From: an uncultured Paracoccaceae bacterium
Lineage (GTDB): Bacteria > Pseudomonadota > Alphaproteobacteria > Rhodobacterales > Rhodobacteraceae
NCBI GenBank assembly: GCA_905182355.1
Contig: CAJJBH010000028.1
Location: forward strand, 1-62,121
DNA length: 62,121 nt
Direction of reading: 5' to 3'
Both the position numbers and the translations under genes were made by a program. The notes below the pieces were generated by a model. The model saw nothing but the letters and a program-made list of their open reading frames with translations. It was not told the origin of the DNA and did not search any database. Of the stretch, positions 18,246 to 26,553 are shown in pieces. The number at the start of each line of letters is the position of its first letter. The first letter of the stretch is position 1.

Positions 18246-19271
18246 ATGGAAATTTATCACAACACCCCCCGCGCAAATCTATCTGGTTTGGATGACGTTC
18301 CGTCGCCAAGCATTGATCATCAAACCGTTGCTGACCTAATCGAACGCTGCCCTGAAGCTGGGCAAACTCCTTTGCATGATCTGCCTGATTTGGCCGCAGA
18401 CATGGGCGTTGCCTCGATCTGGATCAAAGACGAACGCAACCGCATGGGCCTTGGCAGTTTCAAGGCGTTAGGAGCTGCGTATGTGATTGCCCATGATGCC
18501 AAAGCTGGGCAAGCTAAGGGGCGGACTTATGTGACAGCAAGTGCAGGAAATCACGGGATGTCTGTGGCTGCAGGGGCCGCAGCGTTTGGAGCATCCGCAG
18601 TCGTTTACATAGCCGAGACAGTGCCCGAGGTATTTGCAGACAGGTTGCGTGGACTTGGGGCAAAAGTTGTGCGTGAAGGTGCTATTTACGAAGACAGTAT
18701 GGCTGCTGCATTAAAGGCCGCCGATGACAATGGATGGGACATTCTGTCCGACACCTCATGGCCGGGATATTTTGAACGACCGCATCGTTTGATGGAGGGT
18801 TATTTGATGTTGATGCGCGAGGCTATTGCGCAATTGCCTGTCGTTCCGACCCATATTTTTTTACAAGCTGGCGTTGGCGGGTTGGCTGGGTCATGTGCTG
18901 CGCTGGCCCGCAAAACTTGGGGAGCTGCCCCTGTAATTGTGATCGTAGAGCCCGAGCTGGCACCCGCGTTGATTGCCTCAGTCCAAGCTGGGAAGTTCGT
19001 TACTGCCAAAGGGCCGGTTTCGAATATGGGCCGATTGGATTGTAAGGAACCGTCGTTGATTGCGCTTAAAGGGTTGGCACGGGATGCGGATGTTTTTGTC
19101 ACGCTGACCGAAGACGAGGGGACGGCTGGCGCGGACTTGATGCAGGCACATGGGTTTCCGACCAGCACGTCGGGTGCGGCGGGTTTGGCAGGGTTGATGG
19201 TCACTCAAACAGCTTTGGGGATCGCTGCAGACGCACGGGTACTTTGTATTTTAAGCGAAGGCCCAGCATGA
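18246..19271 (+). CDS. PLP-dependent diaminopropionate ammonia-lyase-like protein
   Basis: A 341-residue fold-type II PLP enzyme. CPEAGQTPLHDLPDLAADMG, IKDERNRMGLGSFKALGAAY with the Schiff-base Lys, and TASAGNHG (pyridoxal phosphate loop) match diaminopropionate ammonia-lyase (YgeX/DpaL) more than threonine dehydratase. It is about 60 residues shorter than typical DpaL. It leads a three-gene operon in which each stop overlaps the next start by ATGA. Homologues of this type (EutB) sit in ectoine/hydroxyectoine-use clusters, so the true substrate may be a diamino acid released from such a compound. Confidence 0.82.
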   Translation: MEIYHNTPRANLSGLDDVPSPSIDHQTVADLIERCPEAGQTPLHDLPDLAADMGVASIWIKDERNRMGLGSFKALGAAYVIAHDAKAGQAKGRTYVTASAGNHGMSVAAGAAAFGASAVVYIAETVPEVFADRLRGLGAKVVREGAIYEDSMAAALKAADDNGWDILSDTSWPGYFERPHRLMEGYLMLMREAIAQLPVVPTHIFLQAGVGGLAGSCAALARKTWGAAPVIVIVEPELAPALIASVQAGKFVTAKGPVSNMGRLDCKEPSLIALKGLARDADVFVTLTEDEGTAGADLMQAHGFPTSTSGAAGLAGLMVTQTALGIAADARVLCILSEGPA

Positions 19272-20425
19272 CTGGGACCCCAAAACGTGGTTTTGAAAAG
19301 GCAGAGTTTCGCCACCGGTTGAAGCGTGCTCAGGTGATGATGGCAAAAGCTGGGTTATCAGGCCTGTTGCTGAGCACCGAACCTGAGGTCCGTTATTTCT
19401 CGGGGTATCTGACGCGATTTTGGGAAAGCCCCGCGCGGCCTTGGTTCTTGATTGTGCCAGCTGTCGGTGATCCGATTGCGGTGATCCCGTCCATTGGCGT
19501 CGCGCTGATGTCGCGCAGCTGGATTTCAGACATTCGCAGTTGGCGTTCCCCGGATTTGATCGATGACGGGGTCAGTTTGCTGGGTGACGCTTTGCGCGAG
19601 GTTGCGGGTCCCGATGGCCATATCGGCGTGCCAAGCGGTTTGGAAACCCATGTGCGTATGCCGATGCACAGTTGGAATGCGCTGCAAGAACGCGTGACCT
19701 TGGTCAACGACGCTGACATTATGGTTCGTCTACGCCGTATCAAGTCGCAAGCTGAGATTGCAAAGATTGCCCACGTGGGTGGGATCGCGACACGTGCTTT
19801 TGCGCGTGTTCCCGAAATTGCAAATGCAGGTGTGCCATTGGAAAAGGTGTTTCGCCATTTTCAGATGCTTCTGCTGGAAGAGGGGGCCGATTGGGTGCCC
19901 TATCTTGCGGGGGCGGCGGGACAAGATGGCTATTACGATGTGATTTCGCCCGCAACTGAAACACCACTTGTGTCAGGTGATGTTCTGATGTTGGACACAG
20001 GCGCTGCGTGGGATGGATATTTCTGCGATTTTGATCGGAATTTTGCGGTTGGGGCCGCTTCTGCTGTCGCCCAAGCTGGTCACGAGCGTCTGATCGATGC
20101 TGTTGACGCAGGTTTTGAGGTCGCGAAGCCGGGTGCCTTGATGTGTGATTTGTTTGATGTGATGTCTGCCGTGGTTGCGGGTGGATCGGACGCAATTTCC
20201 GATGCGGGACGTATGGGGCACGGGTTGGGGATGCAATTGACGGAATGGCCCTCGATCATACCTACGGACCGGACGGTATTGGAAGCGGGTATGGTTTTAA
20301 CTTTGGAACCCAGTGTCGAGACGATCGACGGCCGTATTATGGTCCATGAGGAAAACATCGCGATTACTGAAAACGGGGCCGTAAAATTGAACACACCCGC
20401 TGGCCGATTGTTGAGCGTGATATGA
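19268..20425 (+). CDS. M24 family (Xaa-Pro peptidase/ectoine hydrolase-like) protein
   Basis: A 385-residue creatinase/aminopeptidase P fold protein. The N-terminal creatinase domain is followed by the M24 catalytic domain, with metal ligands visible in MLDTGAAWDGYFCDFDRNF (two Asp), GHGLGMQ (His), TLEPSV (Glu) and VHEENI (Glu). Start at 19268 is set by the ATGA overlap with the ammonia-lyase gene; the frame open from 19244 is an overhang. M24 proteins in this context include EutD/DoeA, the ectoine ring-opening hydrolase, which makes hydrolysis of a cyclic amidine or a dipeptide-like bond plausible. It could equally be a dipeptidase. Confidence 0.85.
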   Translation: MTGTPKRGFEKAEFRHRLKRAQVMMAKAGLSGLLLSTEPEVRYFSGYLTRFWESPARPWFLIVPAVGDPIAVIPSIGVALMSRSWISDIRSWRSPDLIDDGVSLLGDALREVAGPDGHIGVPSGLETHVRMPMHSWNALQERVTLVNDADIMVRLRRIKSQAEIAKIAHVGGIATRAFARVPEIANAGVPLEKVFRHFQMLLLEEGADWVPYLAGAAGQDGYYDVISPATETPLVSGDVLMLDTGAAWDGYFCDFDRNFAVGAASAVAQAGHERLIDAVDAGFEVAKPGALMCDLFDVMSAVVAGGSDAISDAGRMGHGLGMQLTEWPSIIPTDRTVLEAGMVLTLEPSVETIDGRIMVHEENIAITENGAVKLNTPAGRLLSVI

Positions 20426-21144
20426 CGATCTATAGTTACACATTGGCACCGAACGATGCCCCACCTTTGGGGTTGGTTATTTTACAAACTGACGAAACAA
20501 TCGAACGCGATATGCGGCGATTGCTCGGAGATGCACCACTTTATGTGACGCGGGTTCCAAGCGCGCCTGAGGTCACGTCGGACACCTTACAGCAGATGGC
20601 GGATGAGATTTCGGGTGCCGCCGCCTTACTGCCCCAAGCGCTTGAATTTGGCGTGATTGGCTATGGCTGTACGTCTGGAACCGCGCAGATTGGACCTGAC
20701 CAGATTGCATCGCTGGTGAATGCGGGTGCCACGACAAAAAATGTAAGTGAGCCTGTCAGTGCCTTAATCGCAGCGTGCCAGCATTTGGGGATCAAGCGGA
20801 TGGCTTTTTTATCGCCCTACATCGCACAGGTGTCAGACCGCTTGCGCGATGTCTTGGATGAAGCAGGTATCCAGACCCCGGTTTTTGGCAGTTTTGCCGA
20901 AGCGATTGAAGCCAATGTGGTTCGCATCGACGCAACGTCTATAATCGACGCTGCGCGGGATCTTTGCGCTGATGCACAGCTTGACGCCCTATTTCTGTCC
21001 TGCACAAATCTGCGCACCTTAGATGTGATTGCGCCGCTGGAAGCAGAGTTAGGCATGCCAGTGTTAAGCAGTAATCTGGTTTTGGCATGGCATATGTCAC
21101 AGCTTGCAGGTGTGCCGTTTTCAAGTCTGGGGCGGTTGGCATAG
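20422..21144 (+). CDS. Asp/Glu racemase-superfamily protein (maleate isomerase/arylmalonate decarboxylase-like)
   Basis: A 240-residue protein of the aspartate/glutamate racemase superfamily. The two catalytic-type Cys motifs are present: GYGCTSG near residue 77 and LSCTNLRT near residue 193, as in maleate isomerase and arylmalonate decarboxylase relatives (EutA in ectoine clusters). It is the last gene of the operon (ATGA overlap with the M24 gene) and is followed by tRNA-Gly. A role in epimerising or isomerising an intermediate made by the first two enzymes is inferred. Confidence 0.83.
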   Translation: MTIYSYTLAPNDAPPLGLVILQTDETIERDMRRLLGDAPLYVTRVPSAPEVTSDTLQQMADEISGAAALLPQALEFGVIGYGCTSGTAQIGPDQIASLVNAGATTKNVSEPVSALIAACQHLGIKRMAFLSPYIAQVSDRLRDVLDEAGIQTPVFGSFAEAIEANVVRIDATSIIDAARDLCADAQLDALFLSCTNLRTLDVIAPLEAELGMPVLSSNLVLAWHMSQLAGVPFSSLGRLA

Positions 21145-21208
21145 GGACAAAAATTCCGTCAAAAGCGTCTTGACCCGCCCAAGGGTTTGACGTAACTCAC
21201 CACACAGC

Positions 21209-21282
21209 GCGGGTATGGTGCAATGGTATCATAAGAGCCTTCCAAGCTTAAGGCGCGGGTTCGATTCCCGCTACCCGCTCCA
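21209..21282 (+). tRNA. tRNA-Gly (anticodon UCC)
   Basis: A 74-base cloverleaf with encoded CCA. The acceptor arms GCGGGTA (21209-21215) and TACCCGC (21272-21278) pair fully. The anticodon loop CTTCCAA (21239-21245) gives anticodon TCC at 21241-21243, and the T arm is GCGGG-TTCGATT-CCCGC. Discriminator T, then CCA at 21280-21282. The outermost anticodon-stem pair is A-A, a small oddity. Directly downstream begins a 9.7-kb stretch of broken mobile elements, so the gene may have served as an integration site. Confidence 0.95.
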
Positions 21283-21668
21283 CATGTCCCACTTGCCGCT
21301 GCTTTTTAAGTATTTAGAGCGAGGTAGGATATCTGAATACGTCCAAATACCCGCCCTTAAATGCGTATTGTGGTGAAGTGCCGAGAAATGTGGTTCAAGT
21401 CGACCTCTGAGGGGCTGGTCAGTACCGTTCGGAGTTTCACTCACCAAATGCTACCCGCTTTTGACTTCCGATAGCTGTCGGGATCAAGGCCAGCCAATGA
21501 GGCAACCCGCTAGGCATTCGTTGTTATGATGGAAAAGGGCAGGCCACTCGCGGCATGACAAAAGGGCCTTGCTGATGGCCTTTGGCTGCTTGAGGACGCC
21601 AAGACTTACATCCAAGCTGTAGCGATTTAAGCCGCTATCGGGGGGCGTAATTCAAGTGAAGTATTTAA
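21283..21668. other. Non-coding or decayed DNA at the left end of the island
   Basis: No gene is recognisable in the stretch after the tRNA. Short open stretches exist in all frames but none looks like a conserved protein. I looked for a second copy of the tRNA 3' end on the far side of the island (25-31 kb) and did not find one by eye. Confidence 0.35.
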
Positions 21669-21830
21669 AAAAGTATCAACGGATTTTTTGCGAAATTCTT
21701 AATACTGATTGGTCACATTGATGCTGAAAAGTTACTGTCATTGCTTCAAGAAGCTATGAGCACGGAAGAAATAGCGAAAGCCAAAAACTTGGCGAGAAAC
21801 AGCATGAGCCAGAATTACAGGGGCCGTTAA
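21669..21830 (+). pseudogene. Possible C-terminal remnant of a Sel1/TPR-like protein
   Basis: An open stretch of 53 codons without a start, ending in TAA. It reads as an amphipathic helix with EEIAKAKNLARNSMSQNY near its end, which recalls the last helix of Sel1-repeat proteins (AKAQ-x-LAREC-type tails). The rest of such a protein is absent. This is a weak resemblance and could be chance. Confidence 0.25.
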
Positions 21831-21844
21831 ATCGATTATTCATA

Positions 21845-22018
21845 GGGTGCCACCTCTTCGATCGTTACAACCACCAGCGATATCATGAGTGCCTAAACAA
21901 CGTCACACCATCTGACGTCTACTTTGGGCGCGACAAAATCATTCCAAAACAAAGGGACAGGATCAAACGAAAGACACTCAAAACGCGATGCCTGCATTAC
22001 AGAAAATACCCCGCATAA
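21845..22018 (+). pseudogene. C-terminal fragment of an IS3/IS481-type DDE transposase
   Basis: In one frame from about 21854 the DNA reads FDRYNHQRYHECLNNVTP followed by SDVYFGRDKIIPKQRDRIKR and ends at TAA 22016-22018. This is the characteristic C-terminal block of integrase-core transposases (YNHxRYHESLNNVTPxDVYFGR). Nothing upstream continues the protein, so only the tail survives. Confidence 0.85.
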
Positions 22019-22186
22019 TGAAATCAATCAGATTAGCCAAACGTTCTCTTAGCTTCGGCCGCCTTTGGTTTCAAAAAAACCTGACGACGGACAGCCAAGA
22101 CCCAAAAATTTCATCACACCCGCGACAAGGGAATTGCCCCGTTCACTGGAATAATCCGCAAACTGATGCGGCTCTTCTAAGTTGTA

Positions 22187-22401
22187 TCAGGTTGGTGTTC
22201 GTGCCGTTTTTCGTATCTCCGCTTGGGTAAGGCATGCGGTGTCTGGCGTGCCTTTATCAAGGTCGGTGTGAGGGCGGTCAGAATTGTAGAACTTGATCCA
22301 TTCATGGATGACCCGTTTTGCTTGGAAACCGTCGTGATTCCGCGCAGATGGGCCGCCTCCTGTTTCAGCGACGGATAAAACCGTTCGATGAAGCTTTGCA
22401 T
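22187..22401 (-). pseudogene. IS3-family transposase OrfB C-terminal fragment, frameshifted
   Basis: From 22401 leftward the frame reads FIERFYPSLKQEAAHLRGI. One base is then missing, and the protein continues in the next frame as DGFQAKRVIHEWIKFYNSDR and PHTDLDKGTPDTA, ending at the stop 22187-22189. The two halves together make the standard end of an IS3-family OrfB (SLKxEAVHL...WIxFYNxxRPHxALD). A single-base deletion near the ATCAC-GACGG junction explains the shift. Non-functional. Confidence 0.85.
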
Positions 22402-22484
22402 TGGTGCGGCAGGCTCAAGTTAGTGTTCTTTTTACGGACGCTTTAGCGGTGTTTTGACGGGCTCATCGCTTCAGCCCTTGTTAC

Positions 22485-22843
22485 AAAAAAAGCGTTTTCT
22501 ACCACCAACAGATACATCTTAGCAGGCTGTCCAGCTCTGCCGTACCACTTCAGGTGGCCACTTTACCGTTTGGGTATTTGCAGCAATCAATGGTGAGTAT
22601 TTGTCCCCCATCGGTTTAACGTGACATGGTCAACATCCACCCCAAGCTCAGAACTGTTCTCTTCGAGATCGTGATATTAAATGCCAAATCATGCGTAGAA
22701 AAACATAGCATGGAAAATAACGCTTCTGGGTTAGTGGCTTCTTTTGAAAGCAACCTTCACCGATAGCACCTACTGCTTTCCTATTTGAAATCCTGTCGCA
22801 AAATCAGGCAACAAGGGAAAGACCTGAATGTTTGCGACAGACC
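22485..22843 (-). mobile_element. IS6-family insertion sequence remnant (N-terminal half with right end)
   Basis: Leftward reading gives, across several frame changes, YHDLEENSSELGVDVDHVTL, then NRW-GDKYSPLIAANTQTVK, then SWTAC-stop-DVSVGGRKRF. These match the IS6/IS26 type order YRDLEEMMAERGVxVDHxTIxRW and SWRxDETYxKVxGRW. The first catalytic Asp region is destroyed. At 22829-22843 ATGTTTGCGACAGACC is the inverted form of GGTTCTGTCGCAAAT found at 25098 and 29984, so it is probably the right terminal repeat. The C-terminal half has been replaced by the IS3 fragment. Confidence 0.75.
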
Positions 22844-22993
22844 CCTTTTTTGTGCAACAAATCTGCTTGCAGGCTATGATGGAATGGCACAAGCATAAGT
22901 CTGTTGCAAACTGGCCGATTTACTGGGGCCACTTCAGCAAGCCATCGATAATGCTCAACTTTTACAGTGACGCACTGTATCTTTGAGGAAAAT

Positions 22994-24982
22994 ATGGATT
23001 GCTTTATGGATGATACATTGGATCAAGCTCTTAAAAATGCCATTGCAGCGCACAAAGGTGGTCGAAATCAAGACGCTGTTGAGCTGTTTAATGTTGTTCT
23101 AAAGTCACAGCCAAAACACCCAGACGCCAATCACAATTTGGGACTGATAGCTGTTGGTGATGGTGATTTTTCCAAAGCTCAGGCGTTTTTCAGGACAGCT
23201 TTGGACGCTAAACCATCGGTCCCCCAATTCTGGATCAGTTATATTGATTCACTAATTATATTAGGCCAAATAGTTGATGCTTCCGCTGTGTTGACACAAG
23301 CAAAGGGTCTCGGGGCAAAAGGGGAAGGTTTTGATCGGGTTGAGCAAGAGCTGTCTAAACGGATGGATGGTGTGATCCAGGTTCAGGACCCTCCGAGCGA
23401 GCGTCTGCAGCCTGTAATAGATCTCTACGCTCAAGGAGAATTGCAACAAGCTTTGGCGGCGGCTAATAAAATGTTGGAAGGGTTTCCAAGATCTATAAAC
23501 CTATACAATATTCTGGGCGTTTTATATGCGCGATCAATGCAATACGATGTTGCGATAGACCACTACAAAAAAGCTATCGTTATCAAGCCAGATTATTCTG
23601 AGGCTCACTATAATATGGGAAATGCCCTGAAGCAAAAGGGTGACTTGGACGCAGCTATAGTAAGCTATAAAAATGCTATTAATCTGAAGCCAACTTATGT
23701 TGATGCCTATTTCAATTTGGGCAATGTCTTGAAGCAGAAGGGTGACTTGGACGCAGCTATAGTAAGCTATAAAAATGCTATCAACCTTAAGCCCGACCAT
23801 GCTGACGCTTACAGCAATTTGGGAACAGCCTTACAGAACAAGGGTAATTCGGAGGCAGCTATAGACAGCTATAAAAAGGCAATCATCATTAAGCCGGATT
23901 ATGCTGATGCCTTTTTTAATATGGGGACAGCCCAGCAGGATATGGGCGATCTAGCAGCAGCTATTATAAGCTACAAACATGATATCGACATTAGGCCTGA
24001 CCATGCCGAGGCCTATTGTAATATGGGAGCGGCCCTACAGGATAGAGGCGATTTAAACCCAGCAATAGAAAGCTACAAACAGGCTATCAATATTAGACCG
24101 GGTTACGGTGAGGCTTACGCCGGAATTGGTGAGGTGTATCTGACATCCGGTGATTATATTCAATCTGCGGACTTTTACGAAACATCTGTCAAATTCATTG
24201 CAGAGGGTTCTGCCATGCTTGAAAAGACTCAAAGCATGCTATTGAAGACCCTATACTTTCTTGATGATAAGCCCCGCTTTTACGGACATTTAGATAAATT
24301 AAAGGGCTTGGGTCAAAAGAACGCAATTATAGGTTCGTTTTCCTGCCGAGCGTCTGGCAAGTATGGCGTTAAATCTGACAACGGATTTTGCAGCCACCCA
24401 ATGGATTTTATTTTTGAAAAGTCACTTCTTAAAGTCTGCGACTTCGAAAAAACTTTTGTTAATCCCGCTAAAGAAGTGTTGGTATCCGACAAGGTTGCCA
24501 AGAAAAAGCAGCCGCTTTTGCTGAATGGGCACCAAACCGCGGGAAATTTATTTGCAACCGAAGGCCATTTTCGTACAAATGTGAAAAGCTTTCTAGATCA
24601 AGAAATAGAGAAGTACCGTCATAAGTTCAAAGAAAGCTTGGAAGGTTTCATAACACACTGGCCGTCCGATTATATTATGTATGGGTGGCTTGTGAGCATG
24701 AAAAGTGGCGGCGCAATACGGCCACATATGCATGAAAACGGTTGGATAAGCGGTAGCATATACATCAACGTTCCTAAATCTTCTAAAAAGGACAGTGGCA
24801 ATTTGGTTCTCTGTGTAGAGGATCCGAAAAATACGGAAGATGAGAGCCCTAAATCCAAAAAAATAGTGGATTTGAACACTGGTAGCTTATGCCTTTTTCC
24901 ATCCTCGCTTCTTCACTATACAATTCCTTTTGCATCCACAGAAGAGCGGATCGTCCTTGCCTTTGACGTGGTTCCAAAATAG
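22994..24982 (+). CDS. TPR protein with C-terminal 2OG-Fe(II) oxygenase domain
   Basis: A 662-residue protein. The N-terminal two thirds contain tetratricopeptide repeats (about residues 5-110 and at least seven 34-residue units at about 175-400, e.g. DAAIVSYKNAINLKPDHADA); two units differ by only a few bases and look recently duplicated. The C-terminal 200 residues resemble the putative 2OG-Fe(II) oxygenase family: iron ligand region RPHMHENGWISGSIYIN, distal His in SLLHYTIPF and a late Arg in EERIVLAFDV. The start at 22994 has GAGGA 5 bases upstream. A secreted or surface-linked protein hydroxylase with a TPR substrate-docking arm is an inference. It is intact although IS debris surrounds it. 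Confidence 0.85.
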   Translation: MDCFMDDTLDQALKNAIAAHKGGRNQDAVELFNVVLKSQPKHPDANHNLGLIAVGDGDFSKAQAFFRTALDAKPSVPQFWISYIDSLIILGQIVDASAVLTQAKGLGAKGEGFDRVEQELSKRMDGVIQVQDPPSERLQPVIDLYAQGELQQALAAANKMLEGFPRSINLYNILGVLYARSMQYDVAIDHYKKAIVIKPDYSEAHYNMGNALKQKGDLDAAIVSYKNAINLKPTYVDAYFNLGNVLKQKGDLDAAIVSYKNAINLKPDHADAYSNLGTALQNKGNSEAAIDSYKKAIIIKPDYADAFFNMGTAQQDMGDLAAAIISYKHDIDIRPDHAEAYCNMGAALQDRGDLNPAIESYKQAINIRPGYGEAYAGIGEVYLTSGDYIQSADFYETSVKFIAEGSAMLEKTQSMLLKTLYFLDDKPRFYGHLDKLKGLGQKNAIIGSFSCRASGKYGVKSDNGFCSHPMDFIFEKSLLKVCDFEKTFVNPAKEVLVSDKVAKKKQPLLLNGHQTAGNLFATEGHFRTNVKSFLDQEIEKYRHKFKESLEGFITHWPSDYIMYGWLVSMKSGGAIRPHMHENGWISGSIYINVPKSSKKDSGNLVLCVEDPKNTEDESPKSKKIVDLNTGSLCLFPSSLLHYTIPFASTEERIVLAFDVVPK

Positions 24983-25097
24983 CGGAGTTATCGTCAAATC
25001 TGGTGTTTAAGGATTGTCGGTCATGTGGGGATCTGATCGAGTTCGTTGGCTTCAATTCCGTCTTTGAATGTGATGACTTTAGCATGGTAGCCGATAC
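24983..25097. other. Short gap between the TPR gene and IS debris
   Basis: No gene and no obvious terminator. GC content and base pattern resemble the surrounding island. The IS6-type terminal repeat begins at 25098. Confidence 0.35.
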
Positions 25098-25167
25098 GGT
25101 TCTGTCGCAAATGTTAGCACACGCTGAAAGCCTTCCGCCGCTGGACATAGTTATGCTGCGAGGGCCG
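25098..25167 (-). repeat. IS6-type end segment, copy A
   Basis: A 70-bp segment beginning GGTTCTGTCGCAAAT. The same segment recurs in the same orientation at 29984-30053 with about 10 mismatches, counted by eye. The first 15 bases are identical in the two copies and match, inverted, the right end at 22829-22843, so they are probably the terminal inverted repeat of one IS6-family element type. Confidence 0.75.
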
Positions 25168-25250
25168 AAAACCGCATGAATGGCCTCGAAGCTGGTCTTG
25201 AGATACGTTCACTCTCGGGACGTCGCTACGCGATACCCTGCCGTGCAATG

Positions 25251-25394
25251 CATGCCGCCGTATTTGGCTTTGAACTTGTAGAACGATGCGGGGCTCAGCC
25301 CATGTCTCCGGCACACCACAGCCGTTGGCATTCCAGCTTCTTGCCCTTTGATCGTTACGCTATTCCGGGTTGGTGTGAAACGACCCTGTCGCAT
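25251..25394 (-). pseudogene. IS3-family OrfA N-terminal fragment
   Basis: Begins MRQGRFTPTRNSVTIKGQEA and continues GMPTAVVCRRHGLSPASFYK-FKAKYGGM, the helix-turn-helix domain of an IS3-family OrfA. The start codon has CGAAGGAG upstream, as in intact elements. After KYGGM the sequence departs from the family and runs into the IS6-type end, so OrfA is cut short and OrfB is missing. Confidence 0.88.
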
Positions 25395-25440
25395 GTGTTT
25401 GCTCCTTCGAAAGTTGAGCAAACTCTACATTAAAGTGAGG

Positions 25441-26115
25441 GAAGTTTCGGGGGGCATAAGTTTTGACGCATTCATGTGAACAACCACTTTGGTTCGATAC
25501 TGCGACTGAACACAAGTCAAGATATTTGGTAGGTTGGAACGGGCCGCGCACGTCGATTCGCGGTTTCAAAAATTCACAGTGATCACTTAATCTCAATGGT
25601 TTTAAAAACAGGGCAATTTTGCTTTTCACCTGTTCACAGACGACCGCTGAACTTCCCCACAATCATCGTTCATGAGGAACACCAGAAATAACATCCACGA
25701 AAGAGGAACCGAACTCGTGATAGTGATAGATTATGTCTGGTCGGGAAATCCAATGGCTCAATTGCATGGATACATCGTTTCAAATCTGGTGCCCAGATTA
25801 GGCAGATGGGATTGGGTGCGCTGAGTATCGTGACCCTCGCACATGCATCTCTTGTTTTTAGGTTTTTGAGTTCAGACAGTTCTGACTTTTTATGGCTCAC
25901 TTGGAGTCATTACGGCCGAGTTCATGCGGGCAGTTTTGTTGGCCAAAATAACGGAGGCTAGTCTGCTCTGCTTGCGTGACAGATTGTCCGCCAACCAGAG
26001 ATCGAACTTTTCCCGCTCCAACCTGATAGATCTGATACGGAATGTCATACCCATCCACACAATTGGTGGCAAATCTCGGTGTTTGATATACGCCTTGCGG
26101 CGAAAACTAAGCTGC
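25441..26115. other. Decayed island DNA without a recognisable gene
   Basis: About 675 bases with several short open stretches in all frames but no match to any family I recognise, and no ribosome binding site in front of the longer ones. One leftward stretch ending at 25890 (MGMTFRIRSIRLEREKFDLW at its start) is composed like protein but is not recognised. Best read as eroded sequence. Confidence 0.35.
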
Positions 26116-26374
26116 CAAAAAAGTGGGCTTACGCAGTCGATGAGTCACAAAGGTGAATGCCTGGATAATGCTCCGATGGAAATCTTTTTGCTTCGATGAA
26201 AAAGGAGCTGGTGTTCGTCAACGGCTCAGAACCCGCGCTCAGGCCAAGATAGCAATCTTTGTATACATCGAGCCCTTCTATAGCCGACAGCGTAGGGATT
26301 CCAGTATCGGCGACCAAACGCCTCAACAGGAATTTGAAGCTAGGGCTTGGAAAGTGGGCACCTTAGGGACATGA
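26116..26374 (+). pseudogene. IS3-family (IS150-like) OrfB C-terminal fragment, frameshifted
   Basis: The first frame reads SGLTQSMSHKGECLDNAPME; after a frame change the DNA continues KGAGVRQRLRTRAQAKIAIF and VYIEPFYSRQRRDSSIGDQT. This is the well-known C-terminal block of IS3-family OrfB (GLTQSMSxxGxCxDNAxxESFF...TRxEAxxxIFxYIExFYNRxRRHSSLGY). The shift near the ESFF position and the lack of the N-terminal two thirds make it non-functional. Confidence 0.87.
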
Positions 26375-26448
26375 GTGAAATTGTCCGGAAAACGAGACGA
26401 AGTTCAATCCACCGACTGTTAAAAATTGCGACGGAATTATTTATGCTC

Positions 26449-26490
26449 TGCGATTGACCGTGGCCTCACTGAAGGCCGCAGTCAATCGCA
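26449..26490 (-). terminator. Long hairpin downstream of the Hint-domain gene
   Basis: TGCGATTGAC (26449-26458) pairs with GTCAATCGCA (26481-26490), and inside it GGCCT (26462-26466) pairs with AGGCC (26473-26477) around a 6-base loop. The stem is nearly continuous, with one mismatch and one G-T pair. It lies beyond the stop at 26554 on the leftward transcript. No strong T tract is present in the leftward direction, so factor-dependent or stabilising roles are possible. Confidence 0.6.
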
Positions 26491-26514
26491 ACACAAAACT
26501 TCTAGCCAAATTCT

Positions 26515-26535
26515 AGGTATCTACACAAGATACCT
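26515..26535 (-). terminator. Second hairpin downstream of the Hint-domain gene
   Basis: AGGTATC (26515-26521) and GATACCT (26529-26535) form a perfect 7-bp stem with a 7-base loop just beyond the Hint-protein stop codon. Together with the hairpin at 26449-26490 it probably ends the leftward transcript. Confidence 0.45.
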
Positions 26536-26553
26536 CCACTCAACCCTACATCC

